DNA of 64,000 nucleotides from an uncultured Acetatifactor sp. (GCA_934402375.1 CAKRUB010000009.1:25574-89573); one strand, 5' to 3'; positions 8,246-17,287 are shown, counted from the first letter of the stretch. Notes: generated by a model not told the origin, from the letters alone. Made by a program: numbers and translations.

Positions 8246-9868
8246 TTAACACATCGTACGGTACTCCATCAGGAACAGGATTGCAAGCGCCTGTCCGTAA
8301 GGCATGGATTTCAGTTCGATCTGTTTATAAAAATCTCTTGTCGTGCGTCCCATCGGCGTACCGTAGGAAACCTGACGTACAACGCCATCCTCCGAAATAC
8401 ACTCCATGATGGGGCTGACGGCTTTCGCTGCCGTCTCCAGATAGGACTTATCCACAAGTCCGTCCTTCACCGCTCTCAGGATTCCGTAGGCAAAGCCGCA
8501 GGTAGCGCTCGCCTCCACATAGGAGTCCGCATCATCCACGAGCGTATGCCACATCCCGTTCTCCGCCTGCAGGGCGCGCAGGCTCTGCACCTGCTCCCGC
8601 AGCGTATTGACAAGCAGTCTCTTCACCGCTTCATTGCAGTCGCAGATCTCTAAGAACTCTGGTATCGCCATTGTGATCCAGCAGTTTCCTCTTCCCCAGA
8701 AGGCTCCCGCAAAGTTATTTTTCTCCTTAAAGGTCCAGCCATGGTACCACAGCCCGCTCACCTTGTCACAGAGATATTTTTCGTGAAGCAGGAACTGGTA
8801 CTGTGCCTCCTCGGTCATCGCCTGATTCCTCAGGATTCTTCCCATATTTGCAAGGAACAGAACCGTCATGTACAGCGTGTCGTCCCAAAGCTCCTGCTCG
8901 TTGAGAGAGTCCGAGGTCTTATGCTGGAAACCGCCCTCGTCCGTTCTCGGAAACTCCGACATGATCTTTTCCGCAGCCTCCACGCACGGGCGCAGATACT
9001 TTTCCTCCCCGGTGTACTCGGCGAGAAAGGACATTGCCAGATACGGCGCCGCCGTGTTGACGTTCAGCGCAGGGAAGCCGATGCCGATCTGTCTGTCGTA
9101 GAAGCGTGTGAGCATCTCCAGATAGCTCTCCTTCTTCTCATAGCTGAACAGCTTCCACAGCCCGTAAAGCCCGACGCCCTGCGTCCACTCCCAATACTGG
9201 TAGCGGGAAATGTCGTCTCCTGCAAGGTTGTGGTTCTTCATATTCTTCAAAAAGGTATCATCCGGCTCGTAAAGGATGTCGGAGAAAGCGCTGACCATCT
9301 TATCCACCTTATCCGTGACCGCATTAATCAGCTCACGCTTCTCGCAGCATTTCTTCTCCAGCTCCTCAATCAGTGCCTTCAGCTCCTCCGGCGTCCTGAC
9401 CGTGTAATCCGGCTGCCAGTCCGGCTCCTCCACCGTGTGAAAATATCTCGGCGACCAGTCCAGCCAGACGGAGGTAATCCCGTAGCGGTTTGCCCCGGCA
9501 ACGTCCTTCTTTAGGTTGTTCCCGATCATGACGATAAAGGGTTTGTCGGCATCCGTAAGTCCCATCTTTTCCATCGCGGTATCGAACATCGATCTCGCCG
9601 GCTTCTGCTCACCGACGACCTCGGAGACGATCCACTCCTCAAAGCAATACCCAAGACCGTTTTCGCGGTATACATTCTGAAAGGATTCCCACGTTCCGTC
9701 CGCCACCAGTGCGATCCGGTAGCCCTCGTCCTTCAGCTGCTTTAAGACCTCGCCCGCCCCAGGAATAAAGTCTGCCCGCAGCACAGTCTCCTGATCATCA
9801 TAGACCTGAGTGCTCTCATCGATAATGGTGTCGCCGCTGTCCGTGAAAATAATTAAATTCTTCTTCAT
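8246..9868 (-). CDS. HAD-like hydrolase fused to GH105 unsaturated uronyl hydrolase
   Basis: A 540-residue fusion. Residues 1-170 are a HAD phosphatase-like domain: FTDSGDT with nucleophile Asp10, ALVADGT, the motif-III Lys in GEQKPARSMFD, and IGNNLKKDVAGANRYG as motif IV. Residues ~195-540 are a GH105 (alpha/alpha)6 barrel with WDDTLYMTVLFLA, AFWGRGNCWITMA and DSYVEASATCGFAYGI, matching YteR/YesR-type hydrolases of unsaturated galacturonyl or glucuronyl ends. The ATG at 9868 has AGGG 8 nt upstream; a GTG at 9877 is possible. The usual GH105 is ~370 residues without a HAD domain, so the fusion is unusual. It may couple uronyl release to dephosphorylation of a sugar phosphate, which is speculative. 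Confidence 0.9.
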   Translation of the reverse strand: MKKNLIIFTDSGDTIIDESTQVYDDQETVLRADFIPGAGEVLKQLKDEGYRIALVADGTWESFQNVYRENGLGYCFEEWIVSEVVGEQKPARSMFDTAMEKMGLTDADKPFIVMIGNNLKKDVAGANRYGITSVWLDWSPRYFHTVEEPDWQPDYTVRTPEELKALIEELEKKCCEKRELINAVTDKVDKMVSAFSDILYEPDDTFLKNMKNHNLAGDDISRYQYWEWTQGVGLYGLWKLFSYEKKESYLEMLTRFYDRQIGIGFPALNVNTAAPYLAMSFLAEYTGEEKYLRPCVEAAEKIMSEFPRTDEGGFQHKTSDSLNEQELWDDTLYMTVLFLANMGRILRNQAMTEEAQYQFLLHEKYLCDKVSGLWYHGWTFKEKNNFAGAFWGRGNCWITMAIPEFLEICDCNEAVKRLLVNTLREQVQSLRALQAENGMWHTLVDDADSYVEASATCGFAYGILRAVKDGLVDKSYLETAAKAVSPIMECISEDGVVRQVSYGTPMGRTTRDFYKQIELKSMPYGQALAILFLMEYRTMC

Positions 9869-9878
9869 GCTCAGCACC

Positions 9879-10922
9879 CTAATCTTCTTTCTTTTTGTCT
9901 TTTACAGCATCTTCGTCGTAGCTGAATCCTCTTAACTTTAATTCCTCTGCATAATGGCAGGCAACATAGTGACCCGGCTCCACCTCGCGGTACTCCGGCG
10001 CACATTCCTTACACTTTTCCTGACAATAGCGGCAGCGGGTATGGAAATAACAGCCGCTGGGCGGATTCGCAGGGTTCGGAATCTCGCCGGTCAGCGGGAT
10101 TCTGTCCATCTCGATCTCCGGGTCTGCAATCGGCACCGCAGACATCAGCGCCTCCGTATAAGGATGCTTCGGGCTGGAGAACAGCGCCTCCGTCTCCGCA
10201 TACTCCACCATTTTCCCGAGATACATAACACCGACCTTGTCGGATATATGTTCCACCACCGAAAGATCATGTGAAATGAAAATATAGGTCAGATTCATCT
10301 CTCTCTGCAGATCCTTCAGCAGATTGATTACCTGTGCCTGAATTGACACGTCGAGCGCGGAAACCGCCTCGTCGCAGACGATTACCCTCGGCTTGAGCAC
10401 AAGCGCCCTCGCAATGCCGATACGCTGTCTCTGTCCGCCGGAAAAGGCATGGGGATAACGCTTGAGGTAGCTGACGTTCAGTCCAACCTTTGCTGCAATA
10501 TCCATGACCTTCTCTTCCATCTCCGCCTTCGGCATCTTCGGGAAGTTCGCCATCAGCGGCTCCTTGATAATATCCACAACCGTCATTCTGGGATCCAGCG
10601 AGGAATAGGGATTCTGAAAAATCATCTGAATGTCCTTGCGCAGCACCTTCATCTGATTCTTGTCGATTGTCAGGAAGTTGACCGCATCGCCCTCAACCGG
10701 ATGATACAGAACCTCCCCGCTCGTTGCCTCGATCGCTCTCACCACGCAGCGTCCCATTGTCGTCTTTCCACAGCCGGACTCTCCCACGATACCGATTGTC
10801 TCGCCCTCATTTACCTCAAAGCTGACGTCGGACACCGCATGGACACATACCTTCTTGGAGGGGAAATCCTTGGAAAGATGCTTAACTTCCAGTATTTTCT
10901 TTTTCTTTTCGTTCTCAGCCAT
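9879..10922 (-). CDS. dppF: ABC transporter ATPase, DppF/OppF family
   Basis: 347 residues from [20 protein letters not shown]. Walker A is GESGCGKTT, the signature is FSGGQRQRIGIARAL, Walker B is VIVCDEAVSALD, and the H-loop is FISHDL. The C-terminal oligopeptide/dipeptide extension has the Cys-rich HTRCRYCQEKC motif. The start at 10922 has GGGAGAGG upstream and overlaps the dppD stop by 8 nt. A longer frame to 11045 has an unlikely Arg/Thr-rich leader. With DppD it powers the DppBC channel. The co-transcribed glycosidases suggest oligosaccharides rather than peptides, as known for several Opp-family systems. Confidence 0.93.
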   Translation of the reverse strand: MAENEKKKKILEVKHLSKDFPSKKVCVHAVSDVSFEVNEGETIGIVGESGCGKTTMGRCVVRAIEATSGEVLYHPVEGDAVNFLTIDKNQMKVLRKDIQMIFQNPYSSLDPRMTVVDIIKEPLMANFPKMPKAEMEEKVMDIAAKVGLNVSYLKRYPHAFSGGQRQRIGIARALVLKPRVIVCDEAVSALDVSIQAQVINLLKDLQREMNLTYIFISHDLSVVEHISDKVGVMYLGKMVEYAETEALFSSPKHPYTEALMSAVPIADPEIEMDRIPLTGEIPNPANPPSGCYFHTRCRYCQEKCKECAPEYREVEPGHYVACHYAEELKLRGFSYDEDAVKDKKKED

Positions 10923-12012
10923 TCTTTTCCTCTCCCTTCTGGCCCGCTGCGTCCTTTGCTGCGTCTGCTGCGCTCTGTCCGCATGCCTTACAGTTTCCGT
11001 TGCATGCGTGGCAGGCAACCATATGTCCGTCACCCATCTCCACAAGCTCTGGCTCCGTCACATTGCAGACGCCCTCAATTCTCTTGTGACATCTCTCATA
11101 GAAGCCACATCCGGGCGGCAGATTCAGTGCGAGCGGCACAGTTCCCTCGATGGAAAACAGTCTGTCCGCCTTTCTTGTACCGATCTTATGTACCGACCCG
11201 ATCAGTCCCTGCGTGTAGGGGTGCAGCGGTCTCGCGTAAATATCCTTGACCGGCGCAATCTCGACGATCTTGCCGAGATACATAACCGCAACTCTGTCAC
11301 ACATTGCCGCAACCGTTCCCAGATCGTGCGTGATGAACAGGATCGCCGTGTTCATATCCTTCTGTAATTCCTTCATCAGCTCGAGAATCTGCGCCTGAAT
11401 GGTAACATCCAGCGCGGTGGTCGGCTCATCTGCGATCAGCAGCTTCGGGTTACATACCAGAGCCATGGCGATCAGCGCACGCTGCAGCATACCGCCGGAA
11501 AACTCGTGTGGGTACTGGTCGTAACGCTTCTCTGCATTTGCAATTCCCACCTTGCGCATCATCTCAAGGGAAATTTCCTTTGATTTCTTCTTATCCTTTG
11601 TAATATGAAGCCTTGTGCACTCGTTGATCTGATTGCCGATCGTATACAGCGGCGAGAAGGCTACCATGGGCTCCTGAAAGATCATGGATATCTGCTTTCC
11701 TCTGACCTGTCTGATCTCCTTGCCTCTCGGCTTCAGGTCGAGAAGGTTGATCATGCCCTGCTCGTTTGTGTCGAAATTGATTTCACCTGTCGTCTTGCAC
11801 CGCTTATCGTTAATGCCGAGGATTGCCTTGCTCGTCAGGCTCTTTCCGCAGCCGGACTCTCCTACCAGTCCCAGCGTCTCTCCCTTTTTCAGGTTAAAGT
11901 TCACGCCTCGCACAGCAGTCAGTGTACCTTCATCCAGCTCTATGTTGATCCGCAGATCCCGGACATCCAGAACCATATCCTGAGCGGTCTTATTTTGCTT
12001 ATTTTCTTCCAT
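10915..12012 (-). CDS. dppD: ABC transporter ATPase, DppD/OppD family
   Basis: 365 residues. Walker A is GESGCGKSL, the signature is [15 protein letters not shown], Walker B is [13 protein letters not shown], and the H-loop is FITHDLG. The C-terminal domain carries the oligopeptide-family Cys motif ([18 protein letters not shown]) followed by a second Cys cluster, [13 protein letters not shown], that is more Cys-rich than usual. It is the partner ATPase of DppF and lies 17 bp downstream of dppC. Substrate is inferred from operon context, as for the other subunits. Confidence 0.93.
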   Translation of the reverse strand: MEENKQNKTAQDMVLDVRDLRINIELDEGTLTAVRGVNFNLKKGETLGLVGESGCGKSLTSKAILGINDKRCKTTGEINFDTNEQGMINLLDLKPRGKEIRQVRGKQISMIFQEPMVAFSPLYTIGNQINECTRLHITKDKKKSKEISLEMMRKVGIANAEKRYDQYPHEFSGGMLQRALIAMALVCNPKLLIADEPTTALDVTIQAQILELMKELQKDMNTAILFITHDLGTVAAMCDRVAVMYLGKIVEIAPVKDIYARPLHPYTQGLIGSVHKIGTRKADRLFSIEGTVPLALNLPPGCGFYERCHKRIEGVCNVTEPELVEMGDGHMVACHACNGNCKACGQSAADAAKDAAGQKGEEKNG

Positions 12013-12029
12013 TTCCGTCTCCCTTCCGC

Positions 12030-13157
12030 CTACTTATAAGGATCTGCCGCGTCGCGCATACCGTCACCGAGGAAGTTGAATGCCAATACCGTAACGATAA
12101 CTGCGAGCAGCGGGATCAGTCTCCATGGATACTGCGCAATACTCGTGATATCCTGTGTCTCCTGAAGAAGAACGCCCCAGCTTGTCGCCGGTGCCTTCAT
12201 GCCAAGTCCGAGGTAGCTCATGGATGTCTCACCGATGATCATTCCCGGGATGCCCAATGTCAGGCTCACGATCAGGTAGCTCATAAATCCGGGAACCAGA
12301 TGCTTTGTCATGATCTTCCATGTGCTGACTCCCGCAACCTGTGCCGCCATGACAAACTCCTCATTTCTCAGGGAAATGAACTTACCTCTTACGGTTCTCG
12401 CCAGTCCCGTCCATGAGATGAAGGAGATAATAACCGTTATGTACAGGTACATGCGCGGTACCGGAATGTCTGCCGGGATTGCCGCGGACAGCGCCATCCA
12501 GAGAGGAATCGTAGGCAGTGCGGTCAGCACCTCAATGATTCTCTGGATCACCGTGTCCACAACGCCGCCGAAGTAACCGGAGATGCCGCCGAGGATGATG
12601 CCCAGCACAAAGCTGATCAGCGTTCCCGCGAACGGGATTGTCAACGAAATCTGGCTTCCGAACAGGATACGCGAGAACAGGTCACAGCCAAGGCTGTCTC
12701 CGCCGAAGAGCATCAGCTTTGCTCCCTCCCCGCCGTTCTCTCCGACAACACCGTACAGATGTCTGTCGCAGGGGATGAAGCCGAACAGCTTGTACCCGCC
12801 GCCCTTCGCAAAAAACTTGACAAAATACTTCTCGCTGGTGTCTTCCGCCCACTCACGTTTGAAGGTCTCTTTGTTGTTGATGTAGGTCATCTTATAGACA
12901 TAAGGTCCGACAAATTTTCCGTCCTCGTCTACCCAGTGGATCGTCGTCGGCTTCGCATTCTTATAGGTACTGTCGAAATCGCTCAGTCCGTAAGGTGCGA
13001 CAAAGGGTGCAAACAATGCCAGCGTATACAGGATCAGCAGCAGGATGATGCTCAGCTTTGCCAGCTTATGATGCATCAGCTTCTTGCGCATCAGCGTCCA
13101 TTGGGAAGCAAGGTAGTAATCCTCGTCTGATTTGTTCTTTTTTCTAAATATACTCAT
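12030..13157 (-). CDS. dppC: ABC transporter permease, DppC/OppC family
   Basis: 375 residues with an N-terminal cytosolic tail, a first membrane helix near residues 33-53, a large extracytoplasmic insertion of about 90 residues (to ~GDSLGCDLFSRILFG), and then five helices. The EAA loop is AAQVAGVSTWKIMTKHLVPG, which contacts the ATPases. The long loop between helices 1 and 2 is bigger than in classic DppC and resembles carbohydrate-type members. The gene starts 3 nt after the end of dppB. Confidence 0.92.
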   Translation of the reverse strand: MSIFRKKNKSDEDYYLASQWTLMRKKLMHHKLAKLSIILLLILYTLALFAPFVAPYGLSDFDSTYKNAKPTTIHWVDEDGKFVGPYVYKMTYINNKETFKREWAEDTSEKYFVKFFAKGGGYKLFGFIPCDRHLYGVVGENGGEGAKLMLFGGDSLGCDLFSRILFGSQISLTIPFAGTLISFVLGIILGGISGYFGGVVDTVIQRIIEVLTALPTIPLWMALSAAIPADIPVPRMYLYITVIISFISWTGLARTVRGKFISLRNEEFVMAAQVAGVSTWKIMTKHLVPGFMSYLIVSLTLGIPGMIIGETSMSYLGLGMKAPATSWGVLLQETQDITSIAQYPWRLIPLLAVIVTVLAFNFLGDGMRDAADPYK

Positions 13158-13160
13158 ACG

Positions 13161-14159
13161 TCAGCTCCTCTTCTTCTCAAAACGGATTCTCGGATCCAGC
13201 CATGCCAGCAGAATATCCGAAAGCAATGTACCTATGACAACCAGAACCGCCTGTGTCATAAGGATTGTACCTGCCAGATAAGTGTCCTGTGTTTTGAGTG
13301 CCTCGTAGAGCACCGGTCCCTGAATGGAGAGGTTCATTACGATCGCGGAGATCGTCGAACCGGAGAAGATGCTGGAGAGCGCTCCCGAGAGACCGCTGAC
13401 CACTGGGTTCAGAGCCGCCCGCAGACAGTACTTATAGGTAATCGTCGCCTCAGACACTCCCTTCGCCCTCGCCGTCAGAGCGTACTGCTTTGCCGTCTCG
13501 TCAAGCATCTGGGCGCGGACGGTACGGATGACACCGCAGGTTCCCGATGTACCGATAACGATCGTGGGAATGACCATTCTCTGAAGGAACTCCCCGAAGT
13601 TATACCAGTGCAGTCCATTCTGCAGCATTTCCTTGGAGAACAGTCCGAGCAGCGGGTCTCCCGTCCATTTGAACGACAGATACATGAGCAGGATTGCCAG
13701 CAGGAAGTTCGGCGTTGCCATTCCGAGGAAGCCGATTGCCGTAAACACATAGTCGCCGACGGAATACTGGTGCAGCGCACTGTAGATTCCGATCGGGATG
13801 GAGACCAGATAGGTGAAAATCATGATGGTCAGGGACACCGCTATTGTCAGCCCCAGACGATCCATGATAACGCTCCAGACCGGTCTTCCGTATGCGAAGG
13901 AATAACCGAAGTCACCCTTGCTTACAATCTTCCACACCCAGTCACAATACCGCAGCACCCAGTTCTTATCCAGTCCGTACTGATGTCTCAGCGCCTGAAT
14001 GTCAGCCTCGGTGAACACCTCACCTTCCGCCTGCATTCTGGCAACATAGCTCGATACATAGTCGCCCTTCGGCAGCTGCATCACGAAAAAGATGACAAAC
14101 GATATGATGATGATGGTGGGTATGAACATTAATATTCTCTTAGCAACATATTTCCACAT
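13161..14159 (-). CDS. dppB: ABC transporter permease, DppB/OppB family
   Basis: 333 residues from MWKYVAKRILMFIPT, with six hydrophobic segments and the EAA loop TARAKGVSEATITYKYCLRAALNP. An AAAGGAGAG site 9 nt before 14159 decides this start; the longer frame to 14279 would cover the intergenic hairpin after the binding-protein gene. It pairs with DppC to form the membrane channel. Confidence 0.93.
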   Translation of the reverse strand: MWKYVAKRILMFIPTIIIISFVIFFVMQLPKGDYVSSYVARMQAEGEVFTEADIQALRHQYGLDKNWVLRYCDWVWKIVSKGDFGYSFAYGRPVWSVIMDRLGLTIAVSLTIMIFTYLVSIPIGIYSALHQYSVGDYVFTAIGFLGMATPNFLLAILLMYLSFKWTGDPLLGLFSKEMLQNGLHWYNFGEFLQRMVIPTIVIGTSGTCGVIRTVRAQMLDETAKQYALTARAKGVSEATITYKYCLRAALNPVVSGLSGALSSIFSGSTISAIVMNLSIQGPVLYEALKTQDTYLAGTILMTQAVLVVIGTLLSDILLAWLDPRIRFEKKRS

Positions 14160-14251
14160 GAATTCATACTCTCCTTTTTCGAGTGAAAAAGTTCCGTTAT
14201 CGTGAAAAACATTGCATATTTTGCTCACGTTCCCGGCACTTTTTTGAAAAG

Positions 14252-14275
14252 AAAGGCAGATTTGACTCTGCCTTT
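14252..14275 (-). terminator. Intercistronic hairpin between binding-protein and dppB genes
   Basis: The arms AAAGGCAGA / TCTGCCTTT flank a 6-nt loop and are followed on the minus strand by CTTTTC. Such partial terminators after a binding-protein gene usually give more binding protein than permease. Confidence 0.6.
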
Positions 14276-14315
14276 CCAAATCCTTGTTCTTTGATTCTGA
14301 TTACTCTGTTACAGC

Positions 14316-15983
14316 TTACTGCTCTAACCAGCAGCAGTCGATGTGTGCGATTCCAAGTCCACGATACTCGTCACAGAAGATCTCGGACTCAGGGAAGTTG
14401 TGAAGCTCGTTGCGCACTACATACAGTGTGGGAGCGGACTCCATGTAGCCCAGAACCCAGATGTTCTCCTCGTGGAGCTTATACATCTTGTCAACGATCT
14501 CCGCACGCTTTGCCTCGTCTACCTCTGTCTTCAGCTCGGTGTACAGGTTGCAGAGCTCAAGCAGATCGCCGGTAGGCTCTACGCCCTCTGTTCCGCCGGA
14601 TGCGTACCAGGTACCGATCTCACCATACCACTCAGCATAGTTTCTAACAGGAACCAGTGTGTCAGGTCTTACGTCAAGACCAACCGTCTCAGCCGGAGCA
14701 ACAGGGCTCAGGACTGCGTCGTACTCGTTTGCAATGATGTTGTTGTTCAGGGTATCCTTGTCCATATCCTTGAAGGTGCTCTTGATGCCGATTGCTTCCC
14801 AGTAGGTATTCAGCACCTTATATGCCTCATCCGCACCGGAGCCGGTGTAGCTGTTGAGGTTCAGTACAAAATCCTTGCCGCTCGGACAGTCATAGTAGCC
14901 GTCGCTGCCCTTTACCATGCCAAGACCCTCAAGCAGAGCCTTTGCACCGTCCACATCATACTCTGTCCACTTCAGCGCCCATGCTTCGTTGTAGCCCTGT
15001 GCACCCTCTGCGGGAGATGCCTGTCTGCCGTTCTGCCAGCCATCGGACATCAGCTTCGCAAACTCTTCTCTGTCAACCGCGATGGAGAGTGCCTGTCTGA
15101 ACTCCTTGGTCTGGAACAGTGCTCTGTACTCCTCATCGGGAGCGGTCTGATTCAGCTCGAGCTGGGATGCAGCATCGGACCATCCACTGTTCGGCCACTG
15201 CACGATATGATAGCCTACGGAATCCGCATTCTCTACCAGTGTCTGGATGTCAGCCCATACGCCGCCGGCAATCGTATCCTCGCCGCCGAGAATTCTTGTC
15301 AGACTCTGGCTCTCGTCGGAATTCTTTGTATACTCAATCTTATCCGTGTAAGGAAGCTGCTGTCCGTTCTGGTCAACCTTCCAGTAATAAGGATTGCGCA
15401 CATACTCATAGTAGTCACCGGTAACATCGTTCTTTCCTGCTTCCGTAGACAGTACAAACGGATTCAGGGTAGGGATGCCGGAAACGTTCCAGAAATAGTA
15501 GCCTGTCTCCTTGCCCATTGCTGCGACATCAGAGAAGCCCATTTCCTCAGCCTTAGCCTGTGCTGCATCATCGCCGATGAACTCAGGAAGGATTGTCTCC
15601 ATGTAATGCTTCGGTGCGAAACACCACTTTGCATTGATGCAGAGGTCCTTGATGAAGGTAGGCTTAGATGTCTTGAAGCTTACCTTGAAGGTGGTAGCAT
15701 CTACATATGTAAAGGTACAGGGATCGCCGTTGCTGTCCTTAAAGCAGTCCCAGAGAGATTTTCCGAAGGTCTCGGGTACGCACATATGATCATAGAAAAA
15801 TACACAGTCCTCAGCCGTGAAATCCACTCCGTCAGACCACTTCATTCCTGCGCGGAGATAAATGGTGTACTCTGTCGCATCTGCGTTCACGTCATAGCCC
15901 TTTGCAACGTTGGGCTCAACCTCACCTGCACTGTTAAAGCGGAACAGCCCCATTTCCACGCATCTATTGTTTTTTTTTGCCAA
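14316..15983 (-). CDS. N-terminally truncated ABC solute-binding protein (family 5, DppA/OppA-like)
   Basis: About 555 residues of a family-5 binding protein (GLFRFNSAGEVEPNVAKGYDV..., YTIYLRAGMKWSDGVDFTAEDC). The frame opens abruptly: the only candidate starts are a TTG at 15983 or an internal ATG at GLFRFN, with no ribosome binding site, signal peptide or lipobox. A stop occurs in frame about 33 nt upstream of the TTG. Relatives carry a signal peptide plus roughly 45-100 more residues before this point. Only 145 bp separate it from araC, and they are AT-rich promoter sequence. A 9-A run at 15970-15978 could be a frameshift site, but no lost N-terminus is visible in other frames. As read, the protein could not be exported. 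Confidence 0.8.
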   Translation of the reverse strand: MAKKNNRCVEMGLFRFNSAGEVEPNVAKGYDVNADATEYTIYLRAGMKWSDGVDFTAEDCVFFYDHMCVPETFGKSLWDCFKDSNGDPCTFTYVDATTFKVSFKTSKPTFIKDLCINAKWCFAPKHYMETILPEFIGDDAAQAKAEEMGFSDVAAMGKETGYYFWNVSGIPTLNPFVLSTEAGKNDVTGDYYEYVRNPYYWKVDQNGQQLPYTDKIEYTKNSDESQSLTRILGGEDTIAGGVWADIQTLVENADSVGYHIVQWPNSGWSDAASQLELNQTAPDEEYRALFQTKEFRQALSIAVDREEFAKLMSDGWQNGRQASPAEGAQGYNEAWALKWTEYDVDGAKALLEGLGMVKGSDGYYDCPSGKDFVLNLNSYTGSGADEAYKVLNTYWEAIGIKSTFKDMDKDTLNNNIIANEYDAVLSPVAPAETVGLDVRPDTLVPVRNYAEWYGEIGTWYASGGTEGVEPTGDLLELCNLYTELKTEVDEAKRAEIVDKMYKLHEENIWVLGYMESAPTLYVVRNELHNFPESEIFCDEYRGLGIAHIDCCWLEQ

Positions 15984-16030
15984 ATATATTGCATTTTTTG
16001 CTTTTTGATTTTATAATTTATTTGTGTATT

Positions 16031-16110
16031 GCATAGTTTACACTAATTTATAGCTTCATTTTTGTACACTTTACACAATTCTTTCTTGTTATTAACGCAA
16101 ACTTTACATT
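16031..16110. promoter_or_regulatory. Three phased direct repeats, probable AraC-family operators
   Basis: GCATAGTTTACACT (16031-16044), GTACACTTTACACA (16064-16077) and GCAAACTTTACATT (16097-16110) share GYANASTTTACAYW in the same orientation. Their starts are exactly 33 bp apart. They fill the divergent region between araC and the carbohydrate operon, the usual place for AraC-family direct-repeat sites. The repeats are seen; the binding protein is inferred. Confidence 0.65.
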
Positions 16111-16128
16111 TGAGACAGGAGAATCCCT

Positions 16129-17052
16129 ATGTTAATCGACAATACTCTGGTCTACACACAGGAATATAAAATTGAGATCGGACGCCCCGGGAAAAATCTG
16201 TATTACTTTTTCGACTATGACGAGCGTTCCTACTCTATTAATATGGAATTCCAGCATTTCCACCAGTTCTACGAAATGTATATCTTTCTGGACGACAAGG
16301 CAGGACACCTGATCGACGGCGTCTGGTTCGACATGCGCTGCTGTGACATCGTCGCCCTGCGCCCCTCCCTGCTCCACAAGACCTTTTACCCCGAGGGGCA
16401 GCCCAGCAAGCGCCTGATCATCCAGTTTTCGATTCCGCCGATGATCTCCGCCTTTGAAAACTGCATGAAATCCGTCTACAGCATTTTCGAGGGGGACTGC
16501 CCGATCTATCGCTTTGAAGATCCTTATAAGAAGGCAGTTCTGGAAAAGCTCAACGACATCTATTATCTGTCCCAGAACCCCAACGAGCTGACAGACCTGG
16601 CCATCCACAACAAGTTTATTGAATTTTTAAGCCTGATCTATCTCTACCGGGATAAAAATGTCTACTCCAACCACTCGGACTTTGATAATATTACAAGTAA
16701 AGTATACAGCATAACCGCGTATATACATAGTCATTTTACAGAGGATATTTCGCTGGAGTCCGTTTCCAGGGAATTTTTCATCAGCAGCTACTATCTCTCC
16801 CACCAGTTTAAGCGGATTACAGGCTTTACGCTCACCGACTATGTCCAGCTTACCAGAGTGCGCAACGCCCAGACCCTGCTGCTCTCCACGGATAAGCCCA
16901 TCACAGACATTGCTTTTCTCTGTGGTTTTTCGAGCTTCTCCCAATTCAACAGAGCCTTCAATAAATTCCTGCATCTGTCTCCCTCCGCTTTCAGAAAGGA
17001 TGCAAAAATTCAGCAAACGCCATCTTTGTTGTTGACAAATTTTATCGACTAA
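16129..17052 (+). CDS. AraC-family transcriptional regulator
   Basis: 307 residues. The N-terminal ~165 residues form a cupin-like sugar-sensing domain (HFHQFYEMYIFLDD, VALRPSLLHKTFYP). The C-terminal ~100 residues carry two helix-turn-helix motifs: SLESVSREFFISSYYLSHQFKRITG and ITDIAFLCGFSSFSQFNRAFNKF. AGGAGA precedes the ATG. It is divergent from the ABC/GH operon and shares the three-repeat region with it, so it is probably its activator in response to an imported sugar. The strong mntP promoter overlaps its last codons. Confidence 0.93.
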   Translation: MLIDNTLVYTQEYKIEIGRPGKNLYYFFDYDERSYSINMEFQHFHQFYEMYIFLDDKAGHLIDGVWFDMRCCDIVALRPSLLHKTFYPEGQPSKRLIIQFSIPPMISAFENCMKSVYSIFEGDCPIYRFEDPYKKAVLEKLNDIYYLSQNPNELTDLAIHNKFIEFLSLIYLYRDKNVYSNHSDFDNITSKVYSITAYIHSHFTEDISLESVSREFFISSYYLSHQFKRITGFTLTDYVQLTRVRNAQTLLLSTDKPITDIAFLCGFSSFSQFNRAFNKFLHLSPSAFRKDAKIQQTPSLLLTNFID

Positions 17053-17060
17053 GCTATGAT
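17032..17060 (+). promoter_or_regulatory. mntP promoter
   Basis: TTGACA at 17032-17037 and TATGAT at 17055-17060 with a 17-bp spacer. The promoter lies over the araC stop codon and drives the riboswitch leader starting near 17067. Confidence 0.8.
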
Positions 17061-17131
17061 ATACCTATTCGACGCCGCGAACGGCAGTTATCTGTTTTCC
17101 GGTCGGCGATGCAAACCCTACAACATTATAT

Positions 17132-17238
17132 GGAATTCCTGTGAGGGAGTAGTTGACAGCTTTTCGCTGTGGTAATATCAACACAATGACGTTCACCGTC
17201 TGGTATTACCGAAGCAATGCAGATTGCGATAATGAGAC
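17132..17238 (+). ncRNA. yybP-ykoY manganese riboswitch aptamer
   Basis: The segment contains GAGGGAGTAG, ATCAACA before ATGACG, and a closing GAGAC, the conserved landmarks of yybP-ykoY aptamers. It lies upstream of mntP, the classic target. The outer helix (CCTGTGAG with CTCAGGG) shares its 3' strand with the 5' arm of the following terminator, so Mn2+ binding should favour readthrough. Leader sequence between 17067 and 17131 holds an extra CGCCG/CGGCG hairpin of unknown role. Confidence 0.85.
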
Positions 17239-17287
17239 TCAGGGACAATTTATGAGGGATACCTCATAGATTGCCCTGATTTTTTTT
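17239..17287 (+). terminator. Riboswitch expression-platform terminator
   Basis: Nearly perfect 18-19-nt arms (17239-17257 with 17262-17279) are followed by T8. The 5' arm overlaps the aptamer's closing helix, giving mutually exclusive folds. Confidence 0.88.

Noticed and set aside
15970-15978. Programmed frameshift at the 9-A run in the binding-protein gene
   Set aside because: The alternative frame upstream gives only about ten residues before a stop or start and no signal peptide, so frameshifting would not restore the missing N-terminus.
14343-16016. 557-codon plus-strand open frame antisense to the binding-protein gene
   Set aside because: It mirrors the codon structure of the minus-strand gene, has no ribosome binding site and reads as a Leu/Cys/Val-rich non-protein-like sequence.
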